A stretch of DNA of 64,000 bases from Casuarina equisetifolia (lineage: Eukaryota > Streptophyta > Magnoliopsida > Fagales > Casuarinaceae). A program made the position numbers and the translations under genes. Of the stretch, positions 36,347 to 48,108 are shown piece by piece (within the stretch, counting starts at the first letter, position 1; each line of letters starts with the position of its first letter). The notes beneath the pieces were generated by a model. The model ran no database searches and was not told where the DNA came from. It was given only the letters and a program-made list of their open reading frames with translations. Location of the stretch: assembly GCA_028551475.1 (NCBI GenBank), contig CM052357.1:8727931-8791930 (forward strand), given 5' to 3'.

Positions 36347-38033
36347 AGGAATGGGCTGGGGTGTATCCGAAGCAAGTGCACCATAAATATTCCTCTCCTT
36401 CATTCAGAAACTCCTTTTTCCTGCAGCGCTGAGTGCTTTGTGTTCAAATTATATGGTGCCCTTTAATATGTCTTTTTAGGCCAACAAAAGATAGAAGAAG
36501 CTTTTTGACTGGAAGACCCGACTAGAATGCCCACCGATAAAGAATAAACAGTCGCGGATTTTGGATTTACTGTAGAACGTATAATTTAATCGGAACCTTT
36601 CTTTCGCGTGCTGCTCACGCTCTACTCCATAACCATGCACTATGCACCACTGCACTGCACCAACGTGAATGAATAATAGCAGGGGTTGGAAACACCTAAC
36701 GCGAAACCCAGAAACGGGCAAGCTTTGCTTCCATGGAGTTCGAAACCTTCAACCCTCGACCCCCTGCTGGAGATAAAGGCAGTAGAAACTGAATCCTTTC
36801 ACGTCATTGTCTCACTTCTGAACCCTGATGCATGGCTTAGCGCATGGGTGGCCATGAACTGGTTTTCTATCACTGGCTTTCTTCTATGATTGCTAGATCA
36901 TTCTCTTTTCTCTTTTTTTATTTGCCAATCATCTTCTTTTCCGGTGAACTACTTTACTGTGGAGGGCATACTGAGCCTGAAAGTATAACCACTGAAAATT
37001 GTTTTCTGGCGGGGTGTGACTTACTGTCTAAACAAGTAAAAGTAAAAGATGATTTGAGGAATGAAAGGAGATCTCTCGTTTGCTGTGTTTAGAAAATATG
37101 TTTCCATTTGTTCTTCTTATTTCATAGCTTTTTTGTTTGAAGACCTAGAGGTGATTTAAATACTATGTATTGTAGCTCTTCTTTCTATGCAAAGGCACGC
37201 TGAGAATAGGACCTGTAACCTAAAATAGGCCACAAGCGTTTACCCAGAAATATACCCTAGTGGCAGAGCTAGGAGAGGAAATCAGTTTTCTTGGGTTTTG
37301 ATACAAATCAATACGCAGATCACATTTACTTCAGTTCATATTACTGAACCAGGCCGAAATCATGGTCCCCAGAAATTTGCATCACAATCTCCTGGCAACC
37401 CGACCCAGTTCTAGTTGATTTATGTAATTTTTTAGAAGGCTACTACCTTTGGTCTCAATTATCTCTTTGCACCTTTTGGTTGATTTGTATCTTTACATTG
37501 TTTCGCAAGTGATAATCTTTTCGGAAGACTTAAAATAAACAGAACAATATGTAGTGGAGCAATCTAAAGAATATCTTCTTCATCATGGTATGAATATTTT
37601 CTTACATACTACGGACGGTTGCGGAACTTAGGGTCGTGGTCCTTCTCTTCCAACCATTAATTGGTCAAACCAACTAGAAAATACAAGTTCTTCTTGGCGA
37701 GCTTTAATATGATCAAAGTAAAAAAAAGCTTGAACTATGGCATGTGAAATAGATTATGCCAAAAGTCATCTTAATGCAGATCTTTGCAGCGTCCTTCTCT
37801 TAAAAAACAGTGAAAGTCTTATGGCGTCAGTGTTGAATTATGCATTTATGCACGGATCAGTTGCAGTCCATCAAGCAAACAACTGCCGCAACGGCTATGA
37901 GATTACGGACAACTTTCCATGTCATCATCAAATAAACATCATGGATTGATGGTGCTCCGCGACACCCAAGTTGTAGATGATGCTACTAACGCTTGAGACT
38001 TCTGTCCACACATCATTTTTGTCTAACTTTGGT

Positions 38034-38054
38034 TCTCTCTCTCTCTCTCTCTCT
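38034..38054 (+). repeat. (CT)10 microsatellite
   Basis: A short pure CT run, intergenic. Confidence 0.8.
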
Positions 38055-38587
38055 TTCTATCAGCAAAATATCCGTCCTCCGGGATCAAAGACAGAGCTAG
38101 AAGGGGTTGCTCCAATGTCCCTCCTAGTCTAACATTGATGCAACAGCAAAATTCACGATTCTTCATTTTTAACCAGTCAAACGTCAGACCTTTACTTTTG
38201 AAAGGAAAAGTATGATCCATCACGATGACTACTTGTTAAGTACCTGATTCCGTAGACCAGTTTTCTGATCGACCATAATGGCTATTTGTGAAGTACCTTA
38301 TTTGGTGGACTGAAATGGAAACTATCATCTTTAGTCATCTTGATTACTTGGCCCTAGAGATGTGACTTCTGCTTTCTTTCGGTTATGCTTTCTGAGTTTC
38401 GCAAGTGTTCATTAAAATAAAGACATTTTGACAGCAAGAAGATTTAAAAAAATTGCTTAAGAATCCATCTAAGCAGTCCATGACAAGATGAACAATTATT
38501 TCTCGTTGACCAAATTAAGAATGAATCAAACTGGAGTTAATAGTTAAGTGACAAGCTATTATTGGTTTCAAATCTCTTCACCCCATT

Positions 38588-38610
38588 AGATATATATATA
38601 TATATATATA
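38588..38610 (+). repeat. (AT)11 microsatellite
   Basis: A short pure AT run, intergenic. Confidence 0.85.
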
Positions 38611-39661
38611 AAGAAGGAAGAATGAATCCCATATTGTTGGGTGTGGCACAGTGCATGGGACTTTCTGCATAAAGGATTTGTTATTATGACCCTTGAGCTT
38701 CTTGAATGCAGTAGGAAACAAATTCTGGTATTAATTAATCGATTTGATGCTGCCTTCAAGTAAAATCTTTGCCACGCCTTTGTCCAGAGGGTTTCAAAAG
38801 CTCTTACGTCAACAAGGACACATCTCAATAAGGACTATTTGCTGCACTTAAAAAAGGAAAAGTCAGTGCAGATCTTATTATTCCCATTTTTAGTTACTGT
38901 TTTCTTATTGTAATTATTTCCATAAATATCACCAATGATTTCAAAAGGAAAAATTATCAAAACAGTACTATTTTTTGGTACAATGAATGCAGAGGCCGTC
39001 TGCTTTGACACCATGTGCCATCGAAGACCATATTTTTGCTGTAAAGAGCATCTGGACAAAGAACCGAGCCCATCTCAAAGGTGTACTGGATTTTAATAAC
39101 CATTTTGTGTTCTCACTTGGTGGTTTGTGTGCTCATCTTCTGAGTGAATCGGGTGGAAAAGCCCCGACTTTATGAAACAACGAGAAAGAGAAGTCTTGCG
39201 AGCTAGGGGAATGTTTGTTTGTTGGTCTTAATCCCCATGCAATATGCATTCAAAGCATCCATTTAGTTTTGTGACTTTGTTGTCCATAAAGGATGGATGA
39301 ATGCGAACGCTTTATTCCTTTGTCTTTGCGTCCGGAAGAAAATCGTACACAGTTCCCGATTCCTTCAGACACATAGTCCCCATTCTCTTTTCAGGTCCTC
39401 GGTTTTGGCGGACGTGAATGAACACTTCATTCTCTCTTTCTTCTCTCATGGGGAGGCGCCACCATGGTTTGGCGGATGAAAATTCAAGATTGCCCTCTAT
39501 TGAGATAGTGCAGGACATTTTAGGGTATGGAAGGATTCTATTTGATTGAACTTGATGATGTTCTTGAAAAGACTTGCTGGATATCATTAAGCTAATACCA
39601 TGGTATGGTTACACTTGAAAGGATTGGAGACGTATTGTTTTTTCATATTAGTACCTCAATG

Positions 39662-39670
39662 TATATAATA
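39662..39670 (+). promoter_or_regulatory. possible TATA box of SMXL3
   Basis: The sequence TATATAATA lies about 565 nt before the SMXL3 ATG. If used, the leader would be about 530 nt and include the (AG)18 tract and two upstream open frames. A start nearer the ATG cannot be excluded. Confidence 0.35.
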
Positions 39671-39719
39671 CTTTGCATAAAAGAGAGAGACCCACTACTG
39701 TATCTTTATCAAATTTTAT

Positions 39720-39721
<2 letters not shown>

Positions 39722-39757
<36 letters not shown>
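39722..39757 (+). repeat. (AG)18 microsatellite upstream of SMXL3
   Basis: A pure run of 36 bases, about 50 nt after the candidate TATA box, probably in the SMXL3 leader or core promoter. Confidence 0.9.
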
Positions 39758-39759
<2 letters not shown>

Positions 39760-40154
39760 CAAAGCTGAGTTGCCTTTGATACTGGTGCATTCGTCCTGCT
39801 TGTCAGCACATGCATTCCACTTTCCACTACAAAATCGACTTTGGACCCCAAATTTTACCTCACCCACAAGAAAAGCATAGCCCACCCCCCATAAATTTCA
39901 AACCTTCTCTCTCCAGCTCTCGCCAGCCAAATCAATCAAAATCCAGACAAGCTAGGGAACTAACTAGCTTTCATGGAACTACTCTGCGTATCATCGACAA
40001 GCTATTGGTGATTGATACCTACCCTCAAACCGATCACTAAGGCGGTTCCGCTTCCTCTCTCACCCTGAAGTTTCCAAAACCTCTCTCTTTCTCCTTGTTT
40101 CCCTACCATAAACACATACCTGTTTCGTATCTCGCTTTAAATTCAGGTAAACCC

Positions 40155-40184
40155 ATGACAAAATGTTTAGAAGTTCTTCCTTGA
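40155..40184 (+). promoter_or_regulatory. short upstream open reading frame before SMXL3
   Basis: A nine-codon frame (MTKCLEVLP) ending 49 nt before the main ATG. A longer upstream frame (39810-40040, 76 codons) precedes it. Either could lower SMXL3 translation if retained in the mRNA. A GTAAAC site at 40147 and a TTGTAG at about 40217 could also remove the short frame as a very small leader intron. Confidence 0.4.
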
Positions 40185-40233
40185 TGCCCTTTTAAGCTTC
40201 TTGTCGCTGCTATTGTAGAGAGCGTTGAAGAAG

Positions 40234-41557
40234 ATGAGATCAGGAGGTTACACTCTTCAACAAACTCTAACTGCTGAGGCAGCAAGAGTAGTAAACCAAG
40301 CCATAACACTCGCTAAGCGTCGCGGCCATGCTCAAGTGACTCCCCTCCATGTGGCAAACACCATGCTTGCTGCTTCCACTGGCCTCTTGCGGACGGCTTG
40401 CCTTCAATCCCACTCGCACCCGCTCCAGTGCAAAGCCCTAGAACTCTGCTTCAATGTTGCGCTTAACCGCCTCCCAGCCTCCAATTCCAGCCCCATGTTG
40501 GGCGCTCACTCCCAACATCCTTCCATCTCCAACGCCTTGGTTGCTGCTTTTAAGCGCGCTCAGGCTCATCAACGTCGTGGGTCTATCGAGAATCAGCAGC
40601 AACCCCTCTTAGCCGTGAAAATAGAGTTAGAGCAACTCATAATATCCATCTTAGATGATCCTAGTGTTAGTAGAGTCATGAGGGAAGCTGGCTTCTCTAG
40701 TACCCAAGTGAAAAGCAATGTCGAGCAAGCTGTATCCTTAGAATTATGCTCTCAAGCTCCTTCTCTCAGTAGTAAGTCTAAGGAAAGTAATCAATTAGCC
40801 CACTGCCAATCTCAATCTGTCGGTCAAAGTGGAACAAGAGTAGGCAAATCAATGTTATCTGATCCAGTCAGGAGTGAGGACGTTAGAAGTGTCATCGATT
40901 ACTTGATGAACAAAAGGAGTATTGTTATCGTAGGAGAGTGTCTTCCTAGTCTTGAGGAGACGGCCAGAGAAGTGATGGATCGGATTGAGAAAGGAGATGT
41001 TCCTGAAACCTTGAGAGACGTAAAAACTGCATCCCTCTCCCTTTCCTCTGTTGGGAATCTCTCTAGAGAAGGTGTAGAACAGAAGCTTGGAGACCTTAAA
41101 AGACTTGTGAACAGCAGTATGAACAGAGGAGTTATTTTGTATTTGGGAGATCTTAAATGGGCTACTGATTATAGGGAGCAAGGGAGGCTTTATTACTGTC
41201 CTGTGGAGTATATGATCATGGAGCTTGGAAAATTGGTTTGTGGGATTGAAGAGACAGGGAAGTTTTGGCTGATGGGAATTTCCACTTTCCAAACTTACAT
41301 GAGATGTAAATCATCAACTCATCCATCACTGGAGACCGTTTGGGGTCTTCATCCTATTACAATCCCTGCAGGCAGCTTGCGCTTGAGTCTCATCACTGAC
41401 AGGTAAAACAGTTGGTAAAGTAGGACATAATGAATGACTTTATTTCATACTCTATATTCGCTTTCTAAGACAATTTGGTTTTCTTCTGAATCATCTTAAT
41501 GAAATATAGTCTTAAGGAAGAATAGTACGTGATGAATAAATAAAACGAATTGTTAAG

Positions 41558-41605
<48 letters not shown>

Positions 41606-43320
41606 AAGAGTTCCCTTTTCCCCTTTGTTTCTGAACTAATATCTGTATAATACGCAAAAACTTGATTTTGATTATTTCGATTTTTTCTGGCTTATTCTCT
41701 TTCCCTTCAAATCATAGCCGGTACGAACTCATGGACTTATAAGTCGTGAAACATGTCTATTCACCGGGTGAATGAATGTTATTTCTCATAAACTCGATGT
41801 CATCTTCTCTTCAGTGACCTACAGTCTCAGTCCACAAGCAAGAAAGCTGAAAATGGAACTAGTTGGCTATCGCTTGAGGGAGGCGAGGAGGAGGAGGAGG
41901 AGCAGCAGCAGCAGCAGCAGCAGCTTCTTTGCTGCACCGAGTGCTCGGCAAAGTTTGAAATAGAAGTTCGAAACTTGCGAAGCAGCACTTGTAACAGTGA
42001 CTCCACTACTTCAACCCTTCCTGCATGGCTCCAACAGTGCAAAAATGAGAGCAAAGGACTTAACTCTAAAGATCAGGTTTGATTCACATCTCAAGCTTCT
42101 AACTTTGTGAAGTTCAAGATTTGTTCATTTGTAAAAGTTGAAAACTAACTTTTGCTTTTGCAATTATCATGTTCTCTTTCTACCAGAACTGTGTCCCAGT
42201 CAGAGAACTTTGCAAAAAGTGGAACTCAATTTGCAGTTCAATCCACAAACAACCATACTCTTCAGAAAAGACCCTCACATTCTCCTCTTTATCACCTTCT
42301 TCGTCTACTACTGGCTTTTCACATGAACAGCCGTACGCTGGTATGCACCACACGCACTGCCGGTGGCCGGCAGCTGAACCCAAACAGTCATGGAGGTACC
42401 AGCATTTCTGGATTTCTGAAAAGCCTGACATGATCGCCGAACCAAGGTTGAGAATGTACATTCCAGAGGAAATGGACCCTAAACAACCGTTTTCATCAAT
42501 TCCTGAATCTACCCCAAATTCGGCTTCCTCCAGTGATTTGATGGAAACGGAGTACTCCAACAGGTTTAAGGAGCATAACGAAGAAAACCTGAAATCCCTG
42601 TGCAGTGCAATAGAGAAAAAGGTACCCTGGCAGAAGGATATAATTCCTGAAATTGCGGACACGATCTTAAAGTGCAGGTCCGGCATGGTAAGAAGAAAAG
42701 GGAAGGCCAGAAGCAACGATGTCAAAGAAGAAACCTGGTTGTTCTTTCAAGGTGTTGATGGAGAAGCTAAAGAAAAAATTGCTAGAGAATTGGCCAAGCT
42801 TGTTTTTGGCTCTCAAAACAGCCTTATTTCCATTTCCCTGAGCAGCTTTTCATCCACAAGAGCAGATTCAACTGAGGATTCTAGAAATAAAAGATCCAGG
42901 AACGAGCACAGTGGCAGTTATCTCTCGAGGTTCGCCGAGGCAGTGTCCATTAATCCTCGTAGGTTGTTTTTTGTAGAAGACGTGGAGCAAGCAGATTATT
43001 GCTCTCAAATGGGATTTAAAAGAGCTATTGAAAGTGGAAGTATTACTAATTCTGACGGTGAAGAAGTTGATCTTGGCGATGCTATCATCATTTTGAGTTG
43101 TGAAAGTTTTAGCTCCAGATCCAGAGCCTGCTCTCCTCCCAGCAGGCAAAAATCCGAAGAAGAAAAGGGTGCAGCAATGGAAGACACAAGTCCAAGTGTG
43201 TCTTTGGATTTGAATATTTGCATTAATGATGGGGATAGCGCCGATGATCAGTCAATCGATGACATTGGGCTTCTTGATTGTGTCGATAAACGGATTATTT
43301 TCAAAATTCAGGAACTATGA
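40234..43320 (+). CDS. SMXL3: SMAX1-LIKE 3 (SMXL3), ClpB-like regulator of phloem formation
   Basis: A nuclear transcriptional regulator related to ClpB ATPases; SMXL3/4/5 promote phloem formation and act outside strigolactone/karrikin-induced breakdown. Exons 40234-41402, 41815-42076 and 42187-43320, with GT-AG introns and closing phases, give 854 residues. The N-terminal Clp-N double repeat (about 1-170) includes GGYTLQQTLTAEAA and KRRGHAQVTPLHVANTMLA. The match to Arabidopsis SMXL3 is strong throughout, for example LLRTACLQSHSHPLQCKALE, KEKIARELAKLVFGSQ and SRSRACSPPS. Residues 663-674 (FFQGVDGEAKEK) sit where a Walker A loop would be but lack GKT, as is normal for the clade. The RGKT degradation motif of SMXL6/7/8 is absent. 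An EAR repression motif, SLDLN, lies at 816-820. Oddities: a Glu6-Gln7 run at about 414-426 and a (GA)n tract in intron 1. The ATG at 40234 gives the family's MRxGGxT start. Confidence 0.96.
41561..41604 (+). repeat. (AG)22 microsatellite in SMXL3 intron 1
   Basis: A pure dinucleotide run of 44 bases, 158 bases after the exon 1 donor site. Confidence 0.92.
41880..41926 (+). repeat. GAG/CAG trinucleotide run in SMXL3 exon 2
   Basis: Consecutive GAG then CAG codons encode Glu6-Gln7 in the reading frame of exon 2. The CAG run is uninterrupted and likely to vary in length. Confidence 0.9.
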
Positions 43321-43734
43321 AAGAAGAACAAAAGGAAAACCTTAGGAAGAACATGTCATCAGTGGTTTCGCTTCTTCTAATTTTTATTCTTTTGGATTTT
43401 CTTTGTTCACCATGTTAGATTCTCAATCGATATGTTCCTAGCGTTGGAAATTATGGGAAATTAGCTACTTGTACATTATAATCCATCAGTTCCTCTAATA
43501 TTCGTGTATTTCATCACCTTTTTTCCCCTTTTCTTCCAGTTTTTTTTTTTTTTTCACTTTAGAGATTAAATACGTTCCGATTCGTTCTGGTCATGTGCTT
43601 TCCTTTATAGCATAGCTTTCTATTTCGTAAGAGGTTCTCCTCCTGTTCATGCACGGAATCAAGTAGAGCAGAAATTATGCATCCACCAAACCAGATATAT
43701 GAGAAGTTATTATTAGAGAATGTGGAGTATGAAA

Positions 43735-44050
43735 GTCCCGCATGAAAAGGGAAAATAAAAATTTGGTAAAGTTTAAATGTAAAAATATTCTCCAAATTCA
43801 AAAGCTAATTTTTGGATTGGATTATAAACTTATTATAAACTCAAATGCTAAGAAAAAAACTTCTTAGACGACTTAATGTATGAGAAAGTATTTATTTTAC
43901 ACTTTTAACCTTAAACCTAAAATATATTCTATGTATGGAAAAGTATTAAAGATAAAAATTTTATATGAGAAAAATAAAATCTTTAGATAATATTTAAATT
44001 TAAAAATATTCTCACAACTCATGAGAGTTTTTGAATTGGACTATGATCTT
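43735..44050 (+). repeat. two copies of an AT-rich dispersed repeat
   Basis: Segments at about 43735-43830 and 43925-44050 share an ordered core: an AAAGT...ATGA(G)AA start, then TTTAAAT(G/T)TAAAAATATTCTC, then TTTTTGGATTGGA or TTTTTGAATTGGA followed by CTTATT or CTTTGT. A third copy is at 45787-45925. Such segments are commonly LTR or MITE remnants; the family is not identified. Confidence 0.55.
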
Positions 44051-45786
44051 TGTCTAATAGAGAATACTTTTGGCATGCATGAGAACATGATATTTCTACT
44101 TAAGCATGTTACCATATTTCTTTTAAGAGAATCAACGAAAAGTTTGAATTACCGAAACCTTCACCAAGCTTTTTTTTTTTTTTTTAAACCCTCGTCGATA
44201 TATAGTTAATTTGTTTATCATAACTTTGGAGGGTCCTGTCCCCCGAGAGAGGGTTTCATACATTCTTGTTGGTCCATCTTGTTGATTTCTTAACTTTACA
44301 AAATCGATGCCTACTTTGGGTGCAAAGGAATTTATTTATTTATTTCTAATATCTTCCATTTAAGTGGTGCGTAGAATTCTTCTATTGTCCAAATTTTACG
44401 AAAGAAACAGAAAGCTGAATCCGAAGGAAGTAGCAATGTAGTCAAGGTTCAGCAATAGAAAGAAAAAGAATGGAAGCTCTTATCAGCAATAGAAAGAAAG
44501 CTTCAAAAGTGCTTTCTTTTTGGCTGGTTTATTGAAGGATAAGCATATGAAAATTATTCCTAACATCAATAATGTGCAATTATTCCATAATCATTAACTA
44601 TTTGTAGCATTCTATAATCAATGGGTGGGTCGTCCCATAATTATGCATGTCATTTTCACATTCATAGATGACGGATCCGAAACAACACCTATTCAATTTA
44701 GATCTTCTTTGGCTTTTTTGGGTGGGTCATGCCCCTATGTTGTCTCTAGCTATGAACTTAAGAGGTTTGTATATTCCTTTTTGAACTTGAAATTCACTCA
44801 AACTGAAGGGTAAAAAGAAAAAGGAGATGTTCCTCATAGAGGAGCGGGACAAATTTAAAACTTTTAAGTTGCAGATACAGGAAAAAGGATAGAATTATAT
44901 GCTATGTTATGGATAATACCCCATAACTATCAAACATTTTCTGACACCTCTCTTGTTGAGGGTAAACAAAGAATATATGCATGTATAGTAAAGTCTTCAC
45001 ATTTAATTTTGTTAAACGAACTCTAAACTTAAAGTAGTTTCATATAGCTATAATGACAATAATATTGAATAGTCAATATGTAGTTGGCTATTGGATTAGC
45101 TTACCAAAAATATGTGAAACTAGAATATTGTAGTATGATGGAAGGTCAATAATTTAAGGGAACTTCTAATATCCCTCTAAAAATTTAATATCAAATTTAC
45201 TCTTCTAAAGTGATAACACAAATGTGATTAGTGGTTATTCTTTATGGACTATGAAATATTTCTTATATTTTTCTCTTATTGAAAAATTATGTAAAGTTAG
45301 TTTCCCAATATCTTCCCTCCGCTGGTGAGCAACCAAGTTGTTGGCCATAAGCTTTTCATACATTGAGCTCCCGTACCTTTAATTCTATCATAAGGCAAGG
45401 ATTAATAATTAATAAATGAAAAAATAGGCAAGGGAATGTCCAACTCGTCTTCAAGATATATCTTTCACTCCCATATAGAAAGCACTAAATCAAAGTTATG
45501 TGAAAATCCCCATGACTTGGAGCTGTATTTTCAATAGAAGAAGCTAAGTTCTCAATCAAAGTTGGAAATACTATCTTCGTACAATCAAAGGAAAGGAAAA
45601 ATCCCAATTGCTTCATTTAATTACCGAAGTTATAATAATTAATTTTTGAGTTAGATTTTGCATATATCTTTAACATGATATAAGAATCCAAATTGATCTC
45701 CTTCAACTCCCCTTCAACCTTTAGGCTTTAAAATATTTAGTGTGCAAATAATGTTTATTTTAACATGTTCAACTTTGAGTCTAAGA

Positions 45787-45925
45787 TATATTCAATGTGT
45801 GGGTGAGTGTTGGAAACAAAAAGTCTCAGATTGAAAAAATATAATTCTTAAATAATACTTAAATATAAAAGAACCTTTTGTACTTTTGAACATTTTTTAA
45901 ATTGGACTTTCAACTTATTTCTAAT
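45787..45925 (+). repeat. third copy of the AT-rich dispersed repeat
   Basis: It shows the same order as the copies near 43.7-44.05 kb: GTGTTGGAAACAAAAAGTCTC, then AATAATACTTAAATATAAAAG, then TTTTTTAAATTGGACTTT. Confidence 0.5.
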
Positions 45926-47899
45926 TATAATAAGTTTGTCATCCATTAATTTCGCTAGTTTTGCCAATGAAGAGTTTCTTGTTAATTAAATCAAACACTC
46001 CAAAGGCATCTATGAACTTAACATCTTCATGATGCAAAGCATAATTTATAGAGCATCTACCAGCTCTGTCTGAACTCGAGTAACATGAATTATAGAGCTT
46101 TGATGATGTGGAAAATGATCGCAACTTTATTCCCCTTGTTCTTTTGTCGCAACAAAGCAAATTGTGAACTCACTCCACGCACGCAGTCCTCAATTTGCCA
46201 ACTGTTAGCATCCGTTCTTAAGCTTTCCTTTGTCTAGAACAGCTACGATAATCATTTTGAGTCTTACTAATGAAATCTACCTACCATATGTTATAAGATG
46301 TCGGCAGGGCTTACTCAAAGACGAAGATATTGTTGGCATAGTGTAGTTAAAAGCATTTGCTGGAAATTAATATTCGGCGGCTCGACTCGCTAACCTTTTT
46401 CCTTATGACGAAATGGGCGACCAAGAAGTGCTTTTTTGAATTCCAATCAATTGAGCACAAGCCATGATTGATCTTATCTCATCCTCAAATAGATAGTTCA
46501 ATCGGTGAATACTTATAAACAATTCATGCAGTAATCACAGTCAGTATCTTAAGCAAGCCTGTCGTGTAGCCACCGTGAACTCTATATTAATTTTTGAAAC
46601 CCACGCATCTCAAAAAAGTTAAAAAGTAAAACGAAGAACAGATAAGTCCAATACAGGCCATTAAATCCCCTCCACAGCGTCCAAGGTAGGACTGGATGAT
46701 ACTCGTAATTATGATAGGAAAACAAAGTTGTAGATTACTTTGAATCATCTGCAAAATCCCAATTCTATGCAAGTTTTCTCGAAGCTTATATTTTCATTTA
46801 ATATTTACCAATAAATAAAAAGTAAAGGTTTAAAGCTAGATAAATGACAAAGCTGTTAGGGATCAGAATAAATGTATCTCATTGAATTGTGGATCAATGT
46901 TATGGGCAATCAGAACTTTATTATTCTCCTTTGTCCCAAAATATATGGGAGTTTGCAAATTGTAGGCCTCTTTATCAAATAGTGGAGTGGACATGGTTTC
47001 AATTAAGAGTAGTCTAGAAACTTGAATCGAGAAATTCTTTCATTATTCCAGACTATCATATATTCCATGAGACTTGAAAAGAAACAAATTCCATAAACTG
47101 TGAGATGCAGGAAACACCTTATGTTAGTCACGCTTGGCTTGCTAAGTTGATTGACTTGGTCCTTTTCTGTTTAACTACATGAGCAAGTACTTATTTTTAC
47201 CCTTTTCCTTTCTTACATAAACAAGCCTTGGAACCCGATTAATTTTTTTATAATATTTAAAAAATTACTTATTTTATACATATGCATGTGTATATGCTAA
47301 TAATTCATTCGTGTTTGTAGTGTGTACTTAAGTATTTTTGTGATAGTGGGTTGCATGTTCTGGAAATAACATTACAACTTTGATCAACATAATGCCCCTT
47401 AAAATATATAAAAGGAATGTTGGAAACGCCAAATAGCACTAAGGTATGATCCATAACGTAAGGATTGTGCAAAGGAGAAGCAACTTTTGTGCTTTAGAAG
47501 GAAAAAGCAAAATCTTCCCTAAGAAATATCAAAAGAGCACTACTTTACATGCTTTGTGAAGCGTTTTGTAAAAGAATAACTTTTCTCTCTTTGATTTTCG
47601 TAACCCCGACATTCTCATCTTTGGAAAGCATTGAAAAGTTGTGGTATAGGGGTTCAAAATAAAAAAAAATATAAAGCTAAAAGCAAAAGACATCAAAAGG
47701 ATTAAGAAAATCATGAACGAGCATCTCTTCTTTAAACCTTAAAGATGTTGCTACTTTAGAATCACAAAAAGATCATTATCTTCTCCACTTTAAATTAAAA
47801 CCCTAAGCATAAGTAGGGAATTTGTCGTTTGTGGCTTTTCAAAAGACTAGAGTTTGGGGAATTAACACGTTATGGGAGGACAAGGGTGGGGATTGGTGA

Positions 47900-47924
47900 C
47901 TCTCTCTCTCTCTCTCTCTCTCTC
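47900..47924 (+). repeat. (CT)12 microsatellite
   Basis: A pure CT run, intergenic. Confidence 0.85.
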
Positions 47925-48074
47925 GCTCGCTCGATACACACAAGCTAAAATCCAACAACAGTATTATATTCTCTTATACTTTTTGCTCATCGCTTCTAAT
48001 AACTTTTCCCCATCTATGAATGGAAGAAACCTCTGTCTTAGAGCACTTTTATTTCTTTTACAAGATTGTCCTTC

Positions 48075-48108
48075 TTTATTTTTATTTTTATTTTTATTTT
48101 TATTTTTG
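48075..48108 (+). repeat. (TTTTTA)n microsatellite
   Basis: Five units of T5A in a row. Confidence 0.85.

Larger units (their letters stand above)
34348..39660. other. intergenic stretch between TT9 and SMXL3
   Basis: It opens with the TT9 3' region. Open frames are short and unconvincing. Several microsatellites (35621-35657, 36284-36346, 38034-38054, 38588-38610) are the only structured elements seen. Confidence 0.6.

Noticed and set aside
39760-40233. G-quadruplex in the SMXL3 leader, as described for SMXL4/5
   Set aside because: No series of G-runs on the sense strand was seen in the likely leader.
42180-42725. 181-codon antisense frame inside SMXL3 exon 3
   Set aside because: It is a shadow of the strongly conserved SMXL3 reading frame.
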